Positions 29,847 through 33,330 of a stretch of 33,330 nt of DNA are shown here, piece after piece; the stretch's first letter is position 1; each line of letters begins with the position of its first letter. Origin of the DNA: Bacteroidaceae bacterium. Its GTDB lineage: Bacteria; Bacteroidota; Bacteroidia; Bacteroidales; Bacteroidaceae. The translations under genes and the position numbers were made by a program. The stretch is taken from contig JAKSLJ010000035.1 of NCBI GenBank assembly GCA_024401275.1, positions 1 through 33,330 of the forward strand, in the 5' to 3' direction. A model generated the notes under the pieces. The model was not told the DNA's origin. It did not search any database and saw only the letters and a program-made list of their open reading frames with translations.

Positions 29847-31133
29847 ATGAAAAGACTAACCTTACTATCATTTTTACTCTCTCTTTTTACAATTTCATTC
29901 GCACAGATTAGAGGCAATGAAATTGAAGTTCTCGTAACCCTCGATCGCGAAGGTTGGACTTACAAATGCGGCGAACAAGCCAAGTTCCAAGTGCAGGTTC
30001 TTAAGTCGGGAGCGCTGCTTAAAGGCGCTGTCATTGACTATAAGATGGGTACCGAAATGTATGAAAATATTGAGAAGAAAGATGTTGTCTTGAAAGATGG
30101 CACTCTCTCTCTCAAAGGTACAATGAAGACGCCAGGTTTCTACCGTCTTACCGTTAACGCAAAAGTTGGCGGAAACACTTACGAAGGCATGGCAACTGCA
30201 GCTTTTGAGCCAGAAAAATTGCAGCCACAGACAGACTGCCCAAAAGACTTTGACGAATTCTGGAGCAAGGCTTTGAAGGATGCACGCGACAATGTTCCGC
30301 TTGAATCTACTCGTCGTCTGCTTCCTGAATATTGTACAGATAAAGTAAATGTATACGAGATAAGCTATCAGACAAACCGCTGGGATTCACGTTTCTACGG
30401 AATCCTCTGTGTTCCAACCAAGCCGGGCAAGTATCCTTGCATGTACAAGGTGCCGGGCGCTGGATGCCGCGCTTACTACGGCGATGTCTATCAGGCTTCA
30501 AGAGGTTGCATCGTACTTGAGGTGGGTATTCATGGTGTGCCTGTAACAAACAAGGACTCTTTTTACAAATATTTGCAGAATGGTCCTCTTTACAACTACT
30601 GGACTTTCCAGAACAACAACAAGGACGAGTTCTACTACAAGCGCGTAATCATTGGTGCAGTCCGTGGCATCGATTACATTGCTTCACTCCCAGAATGGGA
30701 CGGCAAGAACATCGGCGTTCTTGGTAGCAGTCAGGGCGGTTGGCTTACTATAGCAACAACAGCTCTTGATAAGCGAGTAAGCTGCTATGCTCCGGTTCAC
30801 GCTGCTCTCTGCGACCACACTGCTTCATTGAAGAACATCGCTTGCGGTTGGCCACACTATTTCTATTACGACAAGAACTCTCGTGATCCGAAAGTCATCG
30901 AAACCGTGAAATATTACGACGGAGTAAACTTTGCAAAGCGCATTACTCAGCCAGGCTGGTTCTCTTTTGGATACAACGACGACGTTGTCCCACCAACAAC
31001 TTGCTGGGCTACATATAATATAGTAAGCGGTCCGAAGGAAATCCATCCATACGTTAAGACTAAGCACTTCTGGTATCAGGAACAATACGACGAGTGGCTC
31101 GGATGGATTACCAAGCAGATGGGAATAAAGTAA
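29847..31133 (+). CDS. Secreted acetylxylan-esterase-like alpha/beta hydrolase (CE7 type)
   Basis: A 428-residue secreted esterase. A signal peptide (1-19, cut before QIRGN) is followed by an N-terminal beta-sandwich (about 25-125) and an alpha/beta hydrolase domain (about 130-428). The nucleophile elbow is GSSQGG with S295; the acid is D378 or D379 in GYNDDVVPP; the base is H407 in KTKHFW. The DFDEFWSKAL opening of the hydrolase domain is typical of acetylxylan/cephalosporin-C esterases. It probably removes acetyl groups from a plant polysaccharide. Because manA and a GH26 mannanase follow on the same strand, acetylated mannan is the likeliest substrate, though this is context only. It leads the cluster. 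Confidence 0.85.
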   Translation: MKRLTLLSFLLSLFTISFAQIRGNEIEVLVTLDREGWTYKCGEQAKFQVQVLKSGALLKGAVIDYKMGTEMYENIEKKDVVLKDGTLSLKGTMKTPGFYRLTVNAKVGGNTYEGMATAAFEPEKLQPQTDCPKDFDEFWSKALKDARDNVPLESTRRLLPEYCTDKVNVYEISYQTNRWDSRFYGILCVPTKPGKYPCMYKVPGAGCRAYYGDVYQASRGCIVLEVGIHGVPVTNKDSFYKYLQNGPLYNYWTFQNNNKDEFYYKRVIIGAVRGIDYIASLPEWDGKNIGVLGSSQGGWLTIATTALDKRVSCYAPVHAALCDHTASLKNIACGWPHYFYYDKNSRDPKVIETVKYYDGVNFAKRITQPGWFSFGYNDDVVPPTTCWATYNIVSGPKEIHPYVKTKHFWYQEQYDEWLGWITKQMGIK

Positions 31134-31217
31134 AAAATAAGAGTAGAAAGATAACAGCTTAAAGTGAATAGAACAAATCGGAAAGCAGAAATCTTACACT
31201 GAAAATAAAAAGAAAGG

Positions 31218-32192
31218 ATGAAACCATATAAGTTTGAATCATACCTAAAAACCACTCTTTGGGGTGGATATCAGATAGCGCCATTCAAGGGTATTTACAC
31301 TGCTCAGCCAAATATCGGCGAGTCGTGGGAAATCAGTGGCGTGCCAGGTCATGAGAGCGTAGCTATTGAGCGCGGACTTATCGATGATGTTGATGTCGGT
31401 CTCACTCTAACCGAACTCATAGACAAATACAAAGGACTGCTCATCGGAAATAAAGTATATAAGAAGTTTGGCAACAAGTTTCCGCTTCTCGTGAAGTTCA
31501 TCGACTCACGACAGGATCTTTCCGTCCAGGTACACCCTGACGACAAACTCGCTCAAGAGCGCCACGGCTGCGCTGGTAAAACAGAGATGTGGTATGTCAT
31601 CAAGAGCGATGTCGGCGCGAAGATCTATGCCGGACTCAAGAAGCAGATTACGCCAAACGACTATGAGGAAATGGTAAGCGACGAGACGGAAGGCCAGAAC
31701 CCGATGGCAGATGTTCTCTCTGTACACGAAGCTCATCAGGGCGACCTCTACTTCCTTCCTGCCGGTCGTCTGCACGCTATTGGTGCTGGTTGTTTCCTTG
31801 CAGAGATTCAACAGACAAGCGACATTACTTACCGCGTTTATGATTTCGGGCGTAAAGATGCTCACGGCAATCCCCGCGAACTTCATACGGAACTTGCAAA
31901 GGATGCCATAGACTATCAGGTTTGGCCGGAATATCGCACCAGCTACGACTCTACTCAGCCGACATCTCAGCTCATCAACTGCCCGTACTTCGTGGTGCAT
32001 CGAGTTGTGGTTCAGGTGGCACAGCAGATAGACTTCAACTGCGACTCGTTCGTCATTGTTGTCTGCCTCTGGGGCGAAGCTAACATCAATGGCGTAAAAG
32101 TTCGTCAGGGCGAGACTCTTCTCGTACCAGCTTCGGAAAATGTGCTCTACATCTTTGGCAACGCCACTTTCCTTACTGCACATATAAAATAA
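31218..32192 (+). CDS. manA: Mannose-6-phosphate isomerase, type I
   Basis: A 324-residue zinc-dependent cupin. The metal ligands are Q104 and H106 in SVQVHPDD, E123 in KTEMWYV and H186 in AGRLHAIGAG. The C-terminal GVKVRQGETLLVPAS segment is the second cupin half. It interconverts mannose-6-phosphate and fructose-6-phosphate in the cytoplasm. It lies 84 bases after the esterase and 53 bases before the GH26 gene, with no clear promoter of its own, so the three are probably one transcript. In that setting it would feed mannose from the mannanase into glycolysis. Mannose phosphorylation itself needs a kinase not seen here. Confidence 0.93.
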   Translation: MKPYKFESYLKTTLWGGYQIAPFKGIYTAQPNIGESWEISGVPGHESVAIERGLIDDVDVGLTLTELIDKYKGLLIGNKVYKKFGNKFPLLVKFIDSRQDLSVQVHPDDKLAQERHGCAGKTEMWYVIKSDVGAKIYAGLKKQITPNDYEEMVSDETEGQNPMADVLSVHEAHQGDLYFLPAGRLHAIGAGCFLAEIQQTSDITYRVYDFGRKDAHGNPRELHTELAKDAIDYQVWPEYRTSYDSTQPTSQLINCPYFVVHRVVVQVAQQIDFNCDSFVIVVCLWGEANINGVKVRQGETLLVPASENVLYIFGNATFLTAHIK

Positions 32193-32245
32193 GCTGAAAC
32201 AAATCAGATCAGATCTAATCTATCAGAAAATAAAATAAACCTTAT

Positions 32246-33330
32246 ATGAAAAGATTAACTCTAATTCTCGCTTCCTTGATGATTACACTTGGAAGTTTCG
32301 CACAGACTCCAGCAGAGAAACTGCTCAATCGCATGGCTAAGATTCAGAAGAAAGGCTATATGTACGGCCATCAGGACGACCCGTTCTACGGCATCACTTG
32401 GGATTGGGACGACAATCGTTCCGACACTTACGAACTCGTTGGCGACTATCCAGGCGTTATGGGTTTCGACCTTGGCGGACTTGAGGTTGGCGACGCAAAG
32501 AACCTCGACTCAGTGCCTTTCACTCGCATTCACGACGAGATCATCAAGCACCATGAGCGCGGTGGTATCATCACCCTTTCGTGGCACCCACGCAACCCTC
32601 TCCTCGGCACTACAGCATGGATCGGCAACGACTCTATAGCCTATAAGGAGGCTGTCGCTGCCCTTTGCAAGATCAAGCAGTGCAATATCGCAAAGCAGGT
32701 TGACAACCCTATGCACACGGTGAAGGCTATCCTTCCTGGTGGCAAGTGCAATGCCAAGTTCCAGCAGTGGCTCCAGCGCATCACGGACTTCATCCTCTCC
32801 CTCAAGGACAGCAAGGGCAATCAGATTCCGGTCATCTTCCGCCCATGGCATGAGAACACAGGTTCATGGTTCTGGTGGGGCAAGGACTGCTGCTCTGTAA
32901 AGGAATACCTCGATCTCTGGACTCTCACGGAGGACTTCATCGGTGGTCAGGGCAACCTCAAGGACTGCATCGTGTGGTCTTACTCTCCAAGTTGGGCAAG
33001 TCCAGCCGCTCTCGAGCGCTATCCTGGCGACGACCGCATACAACTCCTCGGCACAGATGTTTACCAGTGGGGCTCGGAGGCAGACTTCATCAATCAGGTT
33101 GAGACAGAGATGAAGCTCCTCACTGCTGAGGCTCAGAAGCGCGGCAAGCTCTGCGCAATCACTGAGTGCGGCTATCAGAACTCGCCAGACGCCACATGGT
33201 GGCAGCGTGTCTTCAAGCCAATCGTAGAGAAGTATCAGTTCTCGTACCTCCTTCCTTGGCGCAACTACTCAGGCGAACACTTCGGCGCATCGAAGGACGC
33301 CAAGACCGCCGACGACTTCAAGGCATGGGC
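32246..33330 (+). CDS. GH26 beta-mannanase, N-terminal part (runs off the right edge)
   Basis: The frame opens at the ATG at 32246 and continues unbroken to the end of the window (361 codons), so the stop lies outside. A signal peptide (1-19, MKRLTLILASLMITLGSFA) precedes the mature QTPAEKL. The GH26 barrel shows YMYGHQDDPFYGITW near its start, LSWHPRNP, the acid/base E203 in FRPWHENTGSWFWW and the nucleophile E307 in ITECGYQ. The family cleaves beta-1,4-mannan by the retaining mechanism. It follows manA and the esterase on the same strand. A GH26 of this type is usually around 370 residues, so only a little is missing at the C-terminus. Confidence 0.92.
   Translation, partial: MKRLTLILASLMITLGSFAQTPAEKLLNRMAKIQKKGYMYGHQDDPFYGITWDWDDNRSDTYELVGDYPGVMGFDLGGLEVGDAKNLDSVPFTRIHDEIIKHHERGGIITLSWHPRNPLLGTTAWIGNDSIAYKEAVAALCKIKQCNIAKQVDNPMHTVKAILPGGKCNAKFQQWLQRITDFILSLKDSKGNQIPVIFRPWHENTGSWFWWGKDCCSVKEYLDLWTLTEDFIGGQGNLKDCIVWSYSPSWASPAALERYPGDDRIQLLGTDVYQWGSEADFINQVETEMKLLTAEAQKRGKLCAITECGYQNSPDATWWQRVFKPIVEKYQFSYLLPWRNYSGEHFGASKDAKTADDFKAW

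Overview
The window reads as a stretch of ordinary chromosome from a gut or oral Bacteroidota, most likely the Prevotella/Segatella group. The grounds are repeated TAnnTTTG promoter boxes with little Shine-Dalgarno signal, an RprXY-type two-component pair, a Porin_10-type putative porin, a DUF4468 protein, the rpsF-rpsR-rplI operon, and several secreted polysaccharide-degrading enzymes. The genus is inferred from protein style only. I see no transposase, integrase, phage structural gene or CRISPR array.

Layout. At 1-5.2 kb, all on the minus strand, are the start of rpsP, an rprX/rprY-like sensor kinase and regulator, an FtsX/LolC-like permease and a PLP aminotransferase. At 5.3-8.5 kb, also minus, an operon encodes a DUF4468 protein, a small membrane protein and a putative outer-membrane porin. 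At 8.7-10.5 kb umuC and umuD are divergent. At 10.5-15.6 kb are a secreted GH43 enzyme, a RecQ helicase and a GH5 lipoprotein. At 15.8-16.7 kb are tadA and a DUF3237 protein. A gene-free, AT-rich 0.9-kb region full of palindromic sites then leads into a small XRE-type regulator, followed by a secreted S8 protease. At 19.8-23.5 kb are kdsC, tRNA-Pro(TGG), rplI/rpsR/rpsF and an orphan histidine kinase. At 23.6-29.6 kb are an OmpA-like lipoprotein, a 540-bp repeat-rich gap, an operon of secreted nuclease, HerA-like ATPase and NhaC antiporter, and a flavin reductase. The right end (29.8 kb to the edge) is a plus-strand cluster of a CE7-like esterase, mannose-6-phosphate isomerase and a GH26 beta-mannanase that runs off the window. 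It looks like part of a mannan-use locus.

How genes work together. The clearest partnerships are UmuD/UmuC (translesion synthesis), the histidine kinase and response regulator pair, the small-subunit/L9 ribosomal operon, and the mannan set, where deacetylation, backbone cleavage and mannose-6-phosphate entry into glycolysis would connect.

The least expected content is intergenic. There are four unrelated short tandem arrays (14-, 22-, 24- and 26-bp units). Two clusters of repeated inverted repeats stand out, one built on AACGACGCC and one on GCGGAATGT. A set of at least six copies of a TTTAGAATTTCTAAA-like palindrome precedes the XRE regulator. Two genes (umuD and the rprX-like kinase) have their promoter box so close to the ATG that a leaderless mRNA is plausible. 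I found no convincing new defence or mobile system.
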